NCBI GenBank assembly: GCA_030651305.1
Contig: JAUSCI010000037.1
Span: forward strand, 29,340 to 93,339
DNA: 64,000 nt
Direction of reading: 5' to 3'
Source: Sulfuritalea sp.
Lineage (GTDB): Bacteria; Pseudomonadota; Gammaproteobacteria; Burkholderiales; Rhodocyclaceae
A program made the translations under genes and the position numbers. Shown here one piece after another: positions 44,188-54,445 of the stretch. Below the pieces are notes generated by a model. That model did not search any database and was not told the origin of the DNA. It worked only from the letters and a program-made list of their open reading frames with translations. Position 1 is the first letter of the stretch. Each line of letters begins with the position of its first letter.

Positions 44188-44949
44188 TTACGCTTTTACC
44201 AGCAAGCGGCCGGTCGTGTCGATGCGATGTAAGAAGGTGTTGATCTTTTGCGAGGCGAAATATTCGTCAACCGCCTGCTTCGCGCCAGCGAAAGCACCGT
44301 AGTCGTCAATTATGAGTATTCCGCCAGAAACGAGCCGCGGATATAGATGATCGAGTTCGTGCTTCGTCGATTCGTACCAGTCAGTGTCAAGTCGGAGCAG
44401 GCTTATCCGATCGGGCAAATTTCCTGGAATCGTATCTTCCACACGACCTTTAATGAATTTTATCTTCGCCATTGGATATCCACAGGATTCGACGTTGGTA
44501 ACCACCTCGCCCAATTCGGCGCGACACCAATCACTGCCACCGTCGGCGCGCAGGTAGGTGGTAAAGAGCTGCGTGTGAGTGTCACCGTCTTGGCGCGTCG
44601 GCGCGGCCATACCCTCGTATGTATCGTATAGCCAAACCTCTCTGGAGATATCTTTGATCCGCGCCAATGCGAGTAACGCCGCCATCGTGCTGCCGCCCTT
44701 CCACACGCCGCACTCAACAACCGCTCCTTGAACACTGCGGCGCGAGAGGTGTTCCGCCGCCGCGATGACGGCGAACACGCGACTGAGCGATGTCATCGTG
44801 TACTGCTCGACACGATCGTTAATTTCAAAATAGTGTGGTTCGACATCGTTGGCGCTGAGCGCCACGACGTCAAAGCCGAGCTTGCGAGCGGCGGCCTTGA
44901 GCCTGCGCACCAAGTTCGGGCGGACGAAGAACTGATGATGCCAACTCAT
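44188..44949 (-). CDS. TylF/MycF-like O-methyltransferase
   Basis: A 253-residue protein of the macrocin O-methyltransferase family: VVECGVWKGGSTMAAL, LYDTYEGM, IKFIKGRVEDTIP, LLRLDTDWYESTKHELDHLYPRL and ILIIDDYGAFAGAKQAVDEYF. The paired Asp residues bind Mg2+ in characterised members. It probably methylates a sugar hydroxyl of the surface glycan. Its start overlaps a 65-codon ORF by 4 bp. Confidence 0.9.
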   Translation of the reverse strand: MSWHHQFFVRPNLVRRLKAAARKLGFDVVALSANDVEPHYFEINDRVEQYTMTSLSRVFAVIAAAEHLSRRSVQGAVVECGVWKGGSTMAALLALARIKDISREVWLYDTYEGMAAPTRQDGDTHTQLFTTYLRADGGSDWCRAELGEVVTNVESCGYPMAKIKFIKGRVEDTIPGNLPDRISLLRLDTDWYESTKHELDHLYPRLVSGGILIIDDYGAFAGAKQAVDEYFASQKINTFLHRIDTTGRLLVKA

Positions 44950-45143
44950 CCCAAAATACCAACTTCACAAAGTTCGTTAGCAATCTGGCGCCGGACTTGG
45001 TGATAGTCGGAGGGGTCACAAACGGCTATATTGAAGCCTGCTTTCCTGAGCCGTCGGTCACCCAAGACTGATCCGCAGCAGCCGGTTACATTTTGATCAC
45101 AAGATCTCATAGGTTCGATAAAGTGCAAACTGAAGTCAGACAT
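44946..45143 (-). CDS. Hypothetical 65-residue protein, coupled on both sides
   Basis: The frame overlaps the upstream methyltransferase stop by 8 bp and the TylF-like start by 4 bp (ATGA), the pattern of a translated gene in a tight operon. The product is soluble and has five Cys (CDQNVTGCCGS and others). No family is recognised. It may be a remnant of a larger gene squeezed between the two enzymes. Confidence 0.45.
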   Translation of the reverse strand: MSDFSLHFIEPMRSCDQNVTGCCGSVLGDRRLRKAGFNIAVCDPSDYHQVRRQIANELCEVGILG

Positions 45144-45936
45144 TTTTCAGGAAAACGAACTCATTGCACCCAGTAGGCACTGCGGCTGGAATGGCTTTGA
45201 TCATCTTGAAACCAATTCGATCCAAGAACATCTCGATTTCCCCGATGCTGCCGTACTCGTATGGATAGCCACCAACCCAGTCCACGACGTTGTAATAGAA
45301 GTCCATTCCACGTTCTTGCCGCAACGGGTTCTTGCCGGTAACAAGAAGTTTCGCGAGCCAGATGACGGGCGTGAAAAGCCAACAGCAAGCCGGTTGCAGA
45401 AATCGTGGCAGGAGGTTGTAAAACCATTTAATGAAAAGCCAAGGCCGACTGCTCCAGTGGCGGTTGTAAATCGCAATCACAAAGTACCCGCCCGGTTTCA
45501 CCAGAGATGCGGCATTGGTCATTGCTTTCGCCATGTCGCCAGTATGGTGGAGCACTCCCCATGAGTGCACTACGTCGTAACCCCTTTCGCCTATCACTGG
45601 CTGGAGCAAGTCCATTTGGACGAAGCCATCGTCAAGAATGGATCCAACAACTAGGTGCGGCTCATCACTACTAACCTTGACGAAATGCTTGCTTGTCGCA
45701 CGGTAGGCCTCAACGCACTTTTCGTTGATATCGCAACCGGAGACCTTTGCTCCTTGCTCTTGCGCCATCAGCACAATCAGCCCTTGACCAAAACCGATAT
45801 CCAGAAACGTGCACCCTTTGAGTGGCACTCCCGCCATCAGAACGCCAAAAGCTGCACGTGATTCACTGATACTCTCCGCAGTCAGCGCGTGTGTGGAAAA
45901 ACCAACCCAGTTCTCACCGAAATCAAATTGCCTCAT
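45136..45936 (-). CDS. SAM-dependent methyltransferase
   Basis: A 266-residue class I methyltransferase: FLDIGFGQGLIVLMAQ, VSGCDINEKCVEAY, DVVHSWGVLHHTGDM and ASLVKPGGYFVIAIYN. A hydrophobic stretch at ~165-195 (LLPRFLQPACCWLFTPVIWLAK) suggests membrane contact. The start MRQFDFGENW at 45936 overlaps the GT4 gene by 14 bp; longer in-frame starts would run deep into GT4. Confidence 0.87.
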   Translation of the reverse strand: MRQFDFGENWVGFSTHALTAESISESRAAFGVLMAGVPLKGCTFLDIGFGQGLIVLMAQEQGAKVSGCDINEKCVEAYRATSKHFVKVSSDEPHLVVGSILDDGFVQMDLLQPVIGERGYDVVHSWGVLHHTGDMAKAMTNAASLVKPGGYFVIAIYNRHWSSRPWLFIKWFYNLLPRFLQPACCWLFTPVIWLAKLLVTGKNPLRQERGMDFYYNVVDWVGGYPYEYGSIGEIEMFLDRIGFKMIKAIPAAVPTGCNEFVFLKNV

Positions 45937-47083
45937 AACTCTCTCGATGATGCTCGGCCTTGAAAAGATCCGCATAGGCGTCTGCCGTCGCCAGCCAGGA
46001 ATAGTTGCGAACGACGCGCTGCCTTGCCGCCAGTCCAATTCGTTTGGCAGCCACCGGATCGGCAAGAATCCTGCACAGGGCGTCGCTCAGCGCCAACTGG
46101 TCACAAGAAGGAAACAGCAAACCATCGACGTCATCCTCGATGACATCGATATTACCCGCGACTGCGCTTGCGATTACCGGGACACCACAGGCCATCGCCT
46201 CGAGAACCACGTTCGGCATTCCTTCGTAAAGTGACGGATTGACAAGACAGTCAGCTTCCGCGTACAGCCCAAGCATCGCCTCGCGGCTCTGCCAAGGTGC
46301 CCATTCTACAAGGTCGGCGATGCCCAGCGCGTGGGTTTGGGCCAGCAGCGCCGGCTTCAGCGGGCCGTCGCCGACGATCTTCAGGCGCGCCGCCGGTGCC
46401 TGCTGCTTTGCCAGATCGGCGAACGCCCAAAGGAGTAGCGCGACGTTCTTCTGTTCGTTCAGCCGGCCGACAAAGAGAAAGCGGAACGCCTGCCGCGGCT
46501 GCGTTGGGATCACCGGCTTGAATCGCTCGTGGTCGACCCCGTTGACAATCACCGTCACTGGTACTGGGTCTGCATGCTCGGACAAGGTCTTGAGACCGTT
46601 TGAATTCGCGACGACCGCCAACGCATCGCGCAGAATCCGGCGCCGGAATGGGGCCAGCAGACGATGCATCCGATCGAGACTGCGCTCCGTTCCTGGCACA
46701 TCTCCGCCACGCAGAGAAACAACGTAGGGAATCCGCCCGAGTCGCGACGCCCACCAGCCGACCGGCCCGCAGGGCACCGAGAAGAAGGTGATGACGGCCT
46801 CCGGCCGGTATTCGCGAAGAACACGCGGCATGGCCCAAACCGCTGAGGCAACGTAGCTCGCCATCTCGCGCATGCTGGACCGATCCGCACGGGCTCGCAG
46901 CGCGGGCACGCGCCAGACCAGGACACCGTGCTCATCGCGTTTGCCGCGCAAGTCACCGAACGCTGCGGTCAGCACGGTAACTTCGTGGCCAAGCGCCAAC
47001 AAGCCCTGCGCGATCTTTTCGGTGGCCGTCGCCGCGCCGCCGCCAATCGGCGGATATTCGTAGTTGACTAACAGAAATCGCAT
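45923..47083 (-). CDS. GT4 family glycosyltransferase
   Basis: A 386-residue GT-B enzyme: N-terminal YEYPPIGGGAATATEKIAQGL, NGVDHERF, FLFVGRLNEQKNVALL and the C-terminal nucleotide-sugar motif NPSLYEGMPNVVLEAMACGVPV (two adjoining pieces). It should extend a lipid-linked glycan in the cytoplasm. The start at 47083 fits the canonical MRFLLVN; the frame extends upstream only into the wecE scar. It heads the leftward half of the island. Confidence 0.93.
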   Translation of the reverse strand: MRFLLVNYEYPPIGGGAATATEKIAQGLLALGHEVTVLTAAFGDLRGKRDEHGVLVWRVPALRARADRSSMREMASYVASAVWAMPRVLREYRPEAVITFFSVPCGPVGWWASRLGRIPYVVSLRGGDVPGTERSLDRMHRLLAPFRRRILRDALAVVANSNGLKTLSEHADPVPVTVIVNGVDHERFKPVIPTQPRQAFRFLFVGRLNEQKNVALLLWAFADLAKQQAPAARLKIVGDGPLKPALLAQTHALGIADLVEWAPWQSREAMLGLYAEADCLVNPSLYEGMPNVVLEAMACGVPVIASAVAGNIDVIEDDVDGLLFPSCDQLALSDALCRILADPVAAKRIGLAARQRVVRNYSWLATADAYADLFKAEHHRESYEAI

Positions 47084-47269
47084 GGTGCTAATTATCCCGC
47101 GTATCGTCGCCGGGGAAGGTTCTCTTCGCAATTCCGACGGACAGGGAGGGTGAGTAAACAAGACTGGGAGGTGAACAGATGTGGACCGGTCCAATCGAAT
47201 TTGGCCAGAAAACCGAGTGGCAATCTGCGGCCTTGCAACTCTTGATTGAAAATAAGCCGAGATAGCGTC

Positions 47270-47631
47270 GTGAAGATCCCATTCAACAAACCCTGCATGA
47301 CCGGCAAGGAGTTCTGGTACATCTCGCAGGCGCACGCCAGTGGCTACCCCGCGAGTGCTTGCACAACGCGCACATGTATTACTTGCTACTGCCCGGTCTG
47401 GACCAGCGCACGGCCTTTATTGAACGTCTGAAAACCAGGGGCATTCATACCGTGTTTCATTACGTGCCCCTGCATTCATCGCCTCTTGGTGAAGCCATGG
47501 GGCGCGCTGCAGGTGACATGAAGCACACCGACAATATCGGCGAAAGACTGGTGCGTTTGCCCCTGTGGATGGAGCTGGAAGAGCATTTGCCCGAGGTGAT
47601 CGCCGAGGCCGTGGCTGCGGCAGACAGGTGA
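47270..47631 (+). pseudogene. wecE: Internally deleted wecE-like sugar aminotransferase
   Basis: The first ~24 codons (KIPFNKPCMTGKEFWYISQA) match the N-terminus of dTDP-4-oxo-6-deoxyglucose aminotransferase. After a junction near 47350 the frame changes and the C-terminal ~90 codons follow (NAHMYYLLLPGLDQRTAFIE, VFHYVPLHSSPLGE). About 260 internal residues, including the PLP lysine, are missing. It is a deletion remnant and cannot encode an enzyme. Confidence 0.85.
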
Positions 47632-47649
47632 AACCGCGGTTCCGGTCGT

Positions 47650-49053
47650 TCAAATGACCTTGGAGTAGCGAACGCGTTCGCGGTCGGTACGCAGGTACTT
47701 GTCGAAGGCCATGGCGATGGCGCGCACCAGCAGGCGTCCGCGCGGCAGGACGCTGATCCACTGCTCGTCGATGGTGAGCAGGCCGCCCGCTTCCATGTCG
47801 CGCAGGCCTTCCAGTTCCGCGGCGAAGTAGGACTTGAAATCGATCAGGTGGGCGATCTCGATGGATTCGATGGACAACTCGAAATGGCACATCAGCGCCT
47901 GGATGATGCTGCGCCGCAGGAGGTCGTCGGCATTGAGTTCGATGCCCCGGAAAATCGGCAGCACGCCCTGGTCGAGGCTGTCGTAGTACTCGTCGAGGGT
48001 CTTCACGTTCTGGCAGTAGCTGGGACCGACCTTGCCGATGGCGGACACGCCAAAGGCCATCAGGTCGGCTTCGGCATGGGTCGAATAGCCCTGGAAATTC
48101 CGGTGCAGCCGGCCCTGGCGCTGGGCCACGGCCAGCTCGTCGTCCGGCTTGGCGAAGTGATCCATGCCGATGAAGACATAACCCGCGTCGGTCAGGCGGC
48201 GAATGGCCAGTTGCAGGATCTGCAGGCGGGCGTCGGGGGTCGGCAGGTCGGCTTCGTTGATGCGCCGCTGCGGCTTGGCCAGGCTGGGCAGATGGGCGTA
48301 GTTGTAGATCGACAGGCGGTCGGGGTCGAGCTTGATGACCTCGTCCAGGGTGTGGTTGAAGCTGATCACGTTCTGCTTGGGCAGGCCGTAGATCAAATCG
48401 ACCGAGATGCCCTTGAAGCCGAATTCGCGTGCCGAATCGATGACCAGTTGGGTTTCTTCGAGGCTTTGTATGCGATTCACGGCGACTTGCACTTCGGGTG
48501 AAAAGTCCTGCACGCCGACGCTCATGCGATTGAGGCCGAGTTCGCCGAGCAGTTTGACGGTGTCGCGGTCGACTTTGCGCGGATCGACCTCGATCGAGTA
48601 TTCGCCACCGGGCAAAAGGCGGAAGTGCTGGCGGATGATGTCCATCAGGCGGCGCATTTCGTCGTTGCTGAGGAAGGTCGGCGTGCCGCCGCCGAAGTGC
48701 AGTTGTACGACATCCCGACTGCCGTCCAGGGCGGCTTCCTGCATGGCGATTTCCTTGCCCAGGTACTTGATGTACTTGGCGGAACGACCGTGGTCCTTGG
48801 TGATGATCTTGTTGCAGGCGCAGTAGTAGCAGATGGTATTGCAGAAGGGAATGTGGACGTATAGCGAGAGCGGTCGGCCTTCCGTTCCCACCCCATTCCC
48901 TGCCGTCGCTCTCTGTCCGAGCCAGCGTATGTAATCGTCGGCGCCGAACGTCCCGACGAAACGGTCGGCGGTTGGATACGAGGTGTAGCGCGGACCGTTG
49001 ACGTCGAAGCGTTGAATGACCTGCGGGTCGAAGACGACTTCCTGATAATCCAT
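47650..49053 (-). CDS. hemN: Oxygen-independent coproporphyrinogen III oxidase
   Basis: A 467-residue radical-SAM enzyme with cluster ligands C71, C75 and C78 in PFCNTICYYCACNK, FGGGTPTFL, and the HemN N-terminus NGPRYTSYPTADRF. It decarboxylates coproporphyrinogen III in anaerobic haem synthesis. The start at 49053 is chosen by match to the family N-terminus; longer frames upstream lack conserved sequence. It stands alone between the wecE remnant and a recombination scar. Confidence 0.95.
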   Translation of the reverse strand: MDYQEVVFDPQVIQRFDVNGPRYTSYPTADRFVGTFGADDYIRWLGQRATAGNGVGTEGRPLSLYVHIPFCNTICYYCACNKIITKDHGRSAKYIKYLGKEIAMQEAALDGSRDVVQLHFGGGTPTFLSNDEMRRLMDIIRQHFRLLPGGEYSIEVDPRKVDRDTVKLLGELGLNRMSVGVQDFSPEVQVAVNRIQSLEETQLVIDSAREFGFKGISVDLIYGLPKQNVISFNHTLDEVIKLDPDRLSIYNYAHLPSLAKPQRRINEADLPTPDARLQILQLAIRRLTDAGYVFIGMDHFAKPDDELAVAQRQGRLHRNFQGYSTHAEADLMAFGVSAIGKVGPSYCQNVKTLDEYYDSLDQGVLPIFRGIELNADDLLRRSIIQALMCHFELSIESIEIAHLIDFKSYFAAELEGLRDMEAGGLLTIDEQWISVLPRGRLLVRAIAMAFDKYLRTDRERVRYSKVI

Positions 49054-49218
49054 GGAATAAAGGCCTGGGTTTGCGGCGAAGGCCGCAATTTGCTTCAAGT
49101 ATATAGTCACTAACAAGTTCAGTCTTGACAGATCATGAGAAGAATCCAACGTACAGCAGCCATGGCCGGCACGATGTTGAACCGCGTGAGTGAGCAAGCG
49201 GCGGCGATGGCGGAACAT

Positions 49219-49594
49219 CCCATGCGTGTCAGGTAGTAGCGATAGGTATGCGCGACTTTCCTGATCAGTCCGAGCGCATCTGGCTGTTGCGCGCCGGGGG
49301 TTACGTTGCGGTGGTCGACCCGGGTGATCGCGCTGCCCAGGTCGCCCGCCGCCTGCGCACCGGCCAGGTCGAGATCAACGGCGCCCCTTTAACCTCTACG
49401 CGCCCTTCGGCGGCTACAAGCAGTCCGGCAACGGCCGCGAACTGGGCAAGTACGGCCTGGAGGATTTCCTCGAATACAAGGCCATGCAGTTCAAGCCGGC
49501 GCCCAAGACATGAGGGGCGACGCCTGACGCGCAGCCATGAGCGCACCTACCAAGAAGGCGGTATTGGTGCGGCGTCGTAGCGCATGTACTATGC
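49219..49594. other. Intergenic scar region upstream of the hybrid kinase
   Basis: 376 bp with no intact gene. Most of it is the gloB/aldehyde dehydrogenase chimera described separately (49278-49513). The remainder (49514-49594) holds only a 22-codon frame. Confidence 0.6.
49278..49513 (+). pseudogene. Chimeric scar: gloB N-terminal fragment joined to an aldehyde dehydrogenase C-terminal fragment
   Basis: Bases 49278-49328 match gloB 56381-56431 with one mismatch ([16 protein letters not shown]). After about 12 bases, 49341-49513 match the last 174 bp of the aldehyde dehydrogenase gene (16405-16578) except for a 1-base deletion near 49381 and a different last few codons. No start signal is evident and the frame is broken, so it is a non-functional recombination product or a sequence assembly join. 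Confidence 0.85.
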
Positions 49595-49774
49595 ATGACT
49601 GGTGATCCCGCCAAGGACAGGGAAAAGGCGCACGCCGTGGTCGCAGCAAGCATCCGCATCGCAAAGGCCGGGTACGGCGAGCGCTTCGGTTCCGCCGCGG
49701 CTGGTGCTTTTTTGTGCGACCTGGCCGGTTGCGTCGCCATCACTGGGCAGCAGCGAGAGGCCATGGCATCGTGA
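49595..49774 (+). CDS. Hypothetical 59-residue protein overlapping the hybrid kinase start
   Basis: ATG 49595 to TGA 49774, with the stop overlapping the kinase GTG start (GTGA). The product is soluble, Ala-rich ([20 protein letters not shown]) with two Cys ([10 protein letters not shown]). No family is recognised. The coupling to the kinase is the main support; it could set kinase translation. Confidence 0.45.
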   Translation: MTGDPAKDREKAHAVVAASIRIAKAGYGERFGSAAAGAFLCDLAGCVAITGQQREAMAS

Positions 49775-52700
49775 AACCCGCTTTCACCCTCGATCTGCGC
49801 GGCCGGATGATTCTGCTGGTGCTGACGGCATTCGCCGCGCTGACTGTCCTGATCGGCTGGCACTCACTCGAGGAACCCGGGGAGCGCTTGCGCGACGCCT
49901 CGGCACGGCTGCTGGCCGACACGAGAGTAATCGCCGCCAGGCAGCAGTCCATCGTCGCGAAAGCCGACGCCATCCTGACCGGTCTGATGCTGAGGCCGGA
50001 ATTGCGGCCTGGTGTGTCCGCCGTGACATGCGCGCAGGTTCTATCGGCGCGACTCAAGCAACAGCAGGAATTCACCCAGATCGCCCGCACGCAGTCAGGC
50101 GGCGAGATCGTCTGCGCGGCGGTCGCCGCCACGGGCCGCGTCAGCTTTGCCGACCGCATCTGGTTCCAGGCTGTTCTCAAGTCCCACGGAATGGTCGTCA
50201 GCGAAGTAGTCACGGGAAAAATCCTCAACCAGCCGGTCATCGTCTTCGCCAAGGCCATGCGCGACGAGGCCGGCAGCGTGACCGGCGTCCTCTTCCTGTC
50301 GCTCAACCTGGAATGGCTGCACCACGAACTGGCCGCCGCCAGTCTGCCGGAGGGCGCCCGGCTGGCGGTGGTGGACAGCAAGGGCACCGTCGCCGTGCGT
50401 CACCCCGATCCCGAGGGCTGGGTCGGCAAGAGCGCCGAACATCTACCGCTGTTGCGGCGCATCCAAGCCACGGACGGCGACGGCATCGCAGAGGATTTCG
50501 GCCTCGACGGGGTGCGCAGAATCTTCGCTTACGCCACGCTGCTGGACACGGTGACAGGCCCCCTGCAGCTGTGGCTGAGCGTACCCAAGGAGGTGATCGA
50601 AGCTCCGGCGTGGCGTGCCGGGTGGCTCAGTTTCAGCATGACGCTCGCCGTGCTGCTGGCCACACTGGGGCTGCTGGTTTGGGGCGGCGACCGGCTGGTC
50701 GCGCGGCCGCTGCAGACGCTGTCGCGGGCGGCAACGCGCTTCAGCGCCGGAGACTCCAGGGTCCGCAGCGGGCTGCCGCATAGCGACGACGAGGTCGGAC
50801 GACTGGCGCGGATACTCGATGAAACGGCGGCCGGCATCGAAGACAGGGAGCGCAGGCTGGCCAACGCCAACCGCGCCTTGCGCGTCATTTCCACCGGGAA
50901 TCGGACCCTGCTGCATGCCACCGGTGAGCTGGAACTGGTCAAAGAAATGTGCCGGGCCATCGTCGAAGCCGGCGACTACCGCATGGCCTGGGTCGGCTAT
51001 GCCGAAAACGACAAGACCGTGCGGCCCGTGGCTTCCTGGGGCGCCGAGGCGGACTTGCTCGACCGCCTGAACATTCCCTGGGACGAGTCCGCAGCGGGCT
51101 GCGCGCCGTCCGGCATGGCGATCCGCTGGGGCATTGCCGTCACCTGCAACAACGTCCTGGCGGACCCGGACTGCGGCCTTTGGCGGGAGTTGGCGCAAGC
51201 CCATGGCTATGCCTCGTCGCTGGCCCTGCCGCTGCAGGTCGATGGCGTTGTCATCGGCGGGCTCAATATCTACGCCGCGGAAGCAAACGCCTTCACCGAG
51301 GACGCGGTCGAAATGCTCAGCCAGGCAGCGTTCGATCTGGCTTACGGCATCGCCACGCAGCGCGCAAAGGCTGCGTACAAGGGTACCCAGGCCGAACTGA
51401 ATCGGCTCGAAAAGCAGAACATCCTGATCCTCAACTCAACCGGCGACGGCATCTTCGGCCTGGATCAGGAAGGGTGCGCCACGTTCATCAATCCGGCCGG
51501 CGCGGCAATGCTGCAATGGCCGGCGGACGAGATCGGCGGCCAGATGATGGACGCCCTGCATCACCACATCAGGGCCGACGGCACTCCCTATCCAGCGGAG
51601 GAATGCCCGATCCATGCGACCTGCCGCGATGGCGTTGTGCACCGTGCGGCCGATGAAGTGTTCTGGAGAAGGGACGGCACGAGTTTTCCCGTCGAATACG
51701 TCAGCACACCGATACGCGACGAGCGGGGCGCGCTGATGGGGGCGGTGGTGAGCTTCCGCGACGTCAGCGAGCGCCACAAGGCGGAACTTCGACTCCGTTC
51801 CAGTGAACAGGCATTCCGCGCCGTCGTCGAAAACTCTCCCGATGTCATCGTGCGCTACGACAGGGAGGGCCGGCGAATATACGTGAACCCGGAGTTCGAG
51901 CGGGTCAATCGCCTTTCGGCCAGGGAAGTACAGGGCAAGACACCACTCGAACTCTCGACCGAACTCAGCCCGAGGGCCGCCGAGTTCACAGAAAGACTCA
52001 TGGCGGCAATGGCGGCCGGTACGATCGCCAAAATCGACTTGTCATGGACCAAGGATGGGAACCCGGTATGCTGGTTTGTGCGCGTCGTGCCCGAATTCGA
52101 TGCCGACGGCAAAGTGGTGAGCGCACTCACGATCTGGACCGACATCACCGAACGCAAAATCGCCGAAGCCCAACTGCGCAAGCTGTCATTGGCCGTCGAG
52201 CAAAGCCCGGAAAGCATCGCCATCACCAACGTCGATGCCGAGATCGAGTACGTGAACGAAGCCTTTGTGCGGGCCACGGGCTATAGCCGCGAGGAAGCGA
52301 TCGGGCAGAACCCGAATATTCTGCACTCGGGCAAGACCCCGCCGGAAACCTATGTGGCGATGTGGGAGGCTCTGACCCAGGGCCGGCCGTGGAAAGGCGA
52401 GTTCAATAACAAACGCAAGGACGGCAGCGAGTATGTCGAGTTCGCCATCGTCACGCCGCTGCGCCAGGCCGACGGCTCGATCAGCCACTATGTCGCGGTG
52501 AAGGAAGACATCACCGAGAAAAAGCGCCTCGGGCTCGAACTCGATGCGCATCGGCACCATCTCGAAGAACTGGTGGAAATACGCACCACGGAGCTGGTCG
52601 CCGCACGACACCAGGCCGAGGCCGCCAACCTGGCCAAGAGCAGCTTCCTGGCCAACATGAGCCACGAAATCCGCACCCCGATGAATGCCATCATCGGCCT

Positions 52701-54438
52701 CACCCACCTCTTGCGCCGTGCCGGGGCAACGCCCGAGCAGGCCGAGCGTCTCGCCAAGATCGACATCGCCGGGCAGCACCTGCTGTCCATCATCAACGAC
52801 ATCCTCGACCTGTCCAAGATCGAAGCCGGCCGGCTGCACCTGGACAGCAGCGACTTCAACCTCACGGCGGTCCTCGACCATGTCGCTTCCATGATCGGCG
52901 GCGCCGCCCAGGACAAGGGGCTGCGGATCGAAGTCAAGCGCGATAACGTACCCCTGTGGTTGCGCGGCGACGTGACGCGACTGCGCCAGGCGCTGCTCAA
53001 CTACGCCGGCAACGCCGTCAAGTTTACCGAACACGGAACCATCACCCTGCGCTCCGTCCTGCTGCATGAAAGGGGCGACGCGATCTTGGTGCGCTTCGAG
53101 GTCGAGGACACCGGCATCGGCGTCACGCCCGAGCAGATGACACGCCTGTTCCATGCCTTCGAGCAGGCCGACGCCACGACCACGCGCAAATACGGCGGTA
53201 CCGGACTCGGCCTTGCCATCAGCCGGCGCCTGGCTGAACTGATGGGTGGAGAAGTCGGCGTTGACAGCACGCCGGGGAAGGGGAGCTGTTTCTGGTTTAC
53301 GGCCCGCCTGCACCGTGGCCACGGCGTCATGCCCGCCAAGTCAGCGCCCATCGACACAGCGGATATCGAAACGCAATTGCGCCGCACGCACGGCGGCGCC
53401 CGACTGCTGCTGGCCGAGGACCAGCCGATCAACCGCGAAGTGGCGCTGGAACTGCTGCACGGCGCCGGCCTGGCGGTGGATACCGCGAGCGACGGTCGCG
53501 AGGCTTTGGCGAAGGCGCAGGCGCATGACTACGACCTGATCCTGATGGACATCCAGATGCCGAACATGAATGGCCTCGAAGCCACCCGTGCCATCCGCGC
53601 CCTGCCGGGCTGGAAGACCAAACCGATCCTGGCGATGACCGCCAACGCCTTCGACGAGGATCGCCTGGCCTGCGAAGAAGCCGGCATGAACGATTTCATC
53701 GCCAAGCCGGTCGAGCCCGAGGCGCTCTACCACACCTTGCTGATATGGCTGTCGGCGTCGACGGCAGGCAGGGAGAATGTGCCACAGGGCGGCCAGACAG
53801 ACGCCGGGATCAACGCGCCGACGGCGCAACAGCAGAGCCTGCCGCCCTCACTGGCCGAATTTGTCGGGCTCGACACCAAGCGCGGCCTGGCAGTCCTTCG
53901 CGGCAATGCGGCTGCTTATCTGCGGCTGTTGCGGCAGTTCGCCGACCGTCATGGCGGGGATACACGGAAATTACGGGATGAGCTTGCGCAGGATAGTGTC
54001 GACGCCGCGCGGCAACGCCTGCACGCACTCAAGGGTGTCGCCGCAACCCTCGGCGCCTCCCGCCTCCAGGCCGCCGCAGAAGCGCTGGAAAGGGCCTTGC
54101 GCAGTGCGGCGCCGGCAGCGACCTGGCCGGCCCTGCTCGACGCCCTGCAGACCGAGCAGAGCGCCCTGGACGCCGTGCTGGCGCTTCTGCCCGACGTTCC
54201 GCCATGCGTCGACGGCGGTGGCGTCGCCGATCCCGGCCGGGCGCGGGCGGTACTCAAGCAGCTGCGACCCCTGCTGGCCAGCGACGATACCGCGGCGGGC
54301 GATCTGTTCGAGGCCCACCGACCGCTGCTGGTGGCCACGCTTGGCGCCGACGCGATGCAACTGGGACGACAGATGGCCGCCTTCGACTATCCGGCGGCGC
54401 TGGCGACGCTGCGGGAGATGATGCGGCGTCAGACCTGA
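49771..54438 (+). CDS. Large hybrid histidine kinase (Cache-HAMP-GAF-PAS3-HisKA-HATPase-REC-Hpt)
   Basis: A 1555-residue inner-membrane sensor. TM1 lies at ~10-32, then a double-Cache-like periplasmic domain (~35-275), TM2 (~281-305), HAMP to ~345, GAF (~370-530), three PAS domains (~545-920), phosphoacceptor H965 in [12 protein letters not shown], HATPase ([25 protein letters not shown]), receiver with D1260 in [11 protein letters not shown], and an Hpt domain with H1418 in [12 protein letters not shown]. All phosphorelay residues are present, so a complete His-Asp-His relay is encoded; the final response regulator is not in the window. GTG 49771 is chosen because it overlaps the 59-codon ORF and directly precedes the first membrane helix. 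Confidence 0.93.
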   Translation: MKPAFTLDLRGRMILLVLTAFAALTVLIGWHSLEEPGERLRDASARLLADTRVIAARQQSIVAKADAILTGLMLRPELRPGVSAVTCAQVLSARLKQQQEFTQIARTQSGGEIVCAAVAATGRVSFADRIWFQAVLKSHGMVVSEVVTGKILNQPVIVFAKAMRDEAGSVTGVLFLSLNLEWLHHELAAASLPEGARLAVVDSKGTVAVRHPDPEGWVGKSAEHLPLLRRIQATDGDGIAEDFGLDGVRRIFAYATLLDTVTGPLQLWLSVPKEVIEAPAWRAGWLSFSMTLAVLLATLGLLVWGGDRLVARPLQTLSRAATRFSAGDSRVRSGLPHSDDEVGRLARILDETAAGIEDRERRLANANRALRVISTGNRTLLHATGELELVKEMCRAIVEAGDYRMAWVGYAENDKTVRPVASWGAEADLLDRLNIPWDESAAGCAPSGMAIRWGIAVTCNNVLADPDCGLWRELAQAHGYASSLALPLQVDGVVIGGLNIYAAEANAFTEDAVEMLSQAAFDLAYGIATQRAKAAYKGTQAELNRLEKQNILILNSTGDGIFGLDQEGCATFINPAGAAMLQWPADEIGGQMMDALHHHIRADGTPYPAEECPIHATCRDGVVHRAADEVFWRRDGTSFPVEYVSTPIRDERGALMGAVVSFRDVSERHKAELRLRSSEQAFRAVVENSPDVIVRYDREGRRIYVNPEFERVNRLSAREVQGKTPLELSTELSPRAAEFTERLMAAMAAGTIAKIDLSWTKDGNPVCWFVRVVPEFDADGKVVSALTIWTDITERKIAEAQLRKLSLAVEQSPESIAITNVDAEIEYVNEAFVRATGYSREEAIGQNPNILHSGKTPPETYVAMWEALTQGRPWKGEFNNKRKDGSEYVEFAIVTPLRQADGSISHYVAVKEDITEKKRLGLELDAHRHHLEELVEIRTTELVAARHQAEAANLAKSSFLANMSHEIRTPMNAIIGLTHLLRRAGATPEQAERLAKIDIAGQHLLSIINDILDLSKIEAGRLHLDSSDFNLTAVLDHVASMIGGAAQDKGLRIEVKRDNVPLWLRGDVTRLRQALLNYAGNAVKFTEHGTITLRSVLLHERGDAILVRFEVEDTGIGVTPEQMTRLFHAFEQADATTTRKYGGTGLGLAISRRLAELMGGEVGVDSTPGKGSCFWFTARLHRGHGVMPAKSAPIDTADIETQLRRTHGGARLLLAEDQPINREVALELLHGAGLAVDTASDGREALAKAQAHDYDLILMDIQMPNMNGLEATRAIRALPGWKTKPILAMTANAFDEDRLACEEAGMNDFIAKPVEPEALYHTLLIWLSASTAGRENVPQGGQTDAGINAPTAQQQSLPPSLAEFVGLDTKRGLAVLRGNAAAYLRLLRQFADRHGGDTRKLRDELAQDSVDAARQRLHALKGVAATLGASRLQAAAEALERALRSAAPAATWPALLDALQTEQSALDAVLALLPDVPPCVDGGGVADPGRARAVLKQLRPLLASDDTAAGDLFEAHRPLLVATLGADAMQLGRQMAAFDYPAALATLREMMRRQT

Positions 54439-54445
54439 ACGCAAC

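Noticed and set aside
49054-49160. FNR-like box upstream of hemN (ttgacagatcatga)
   Set aside because: Only part of each half-site matches TTGAT-N4-ATCAA; not convincing without comparison.
49595-49720. GC-rich stretch with GGGAAAAGG and CGCAAAGG resembling a c-di-GMP or cobalamin riboswitch upstream of the hybrid kinase
   Set aside because: The conserved core order and pairing could not be matched, and the stretch is better explained as a 59-codon frame ending on the kinase start.
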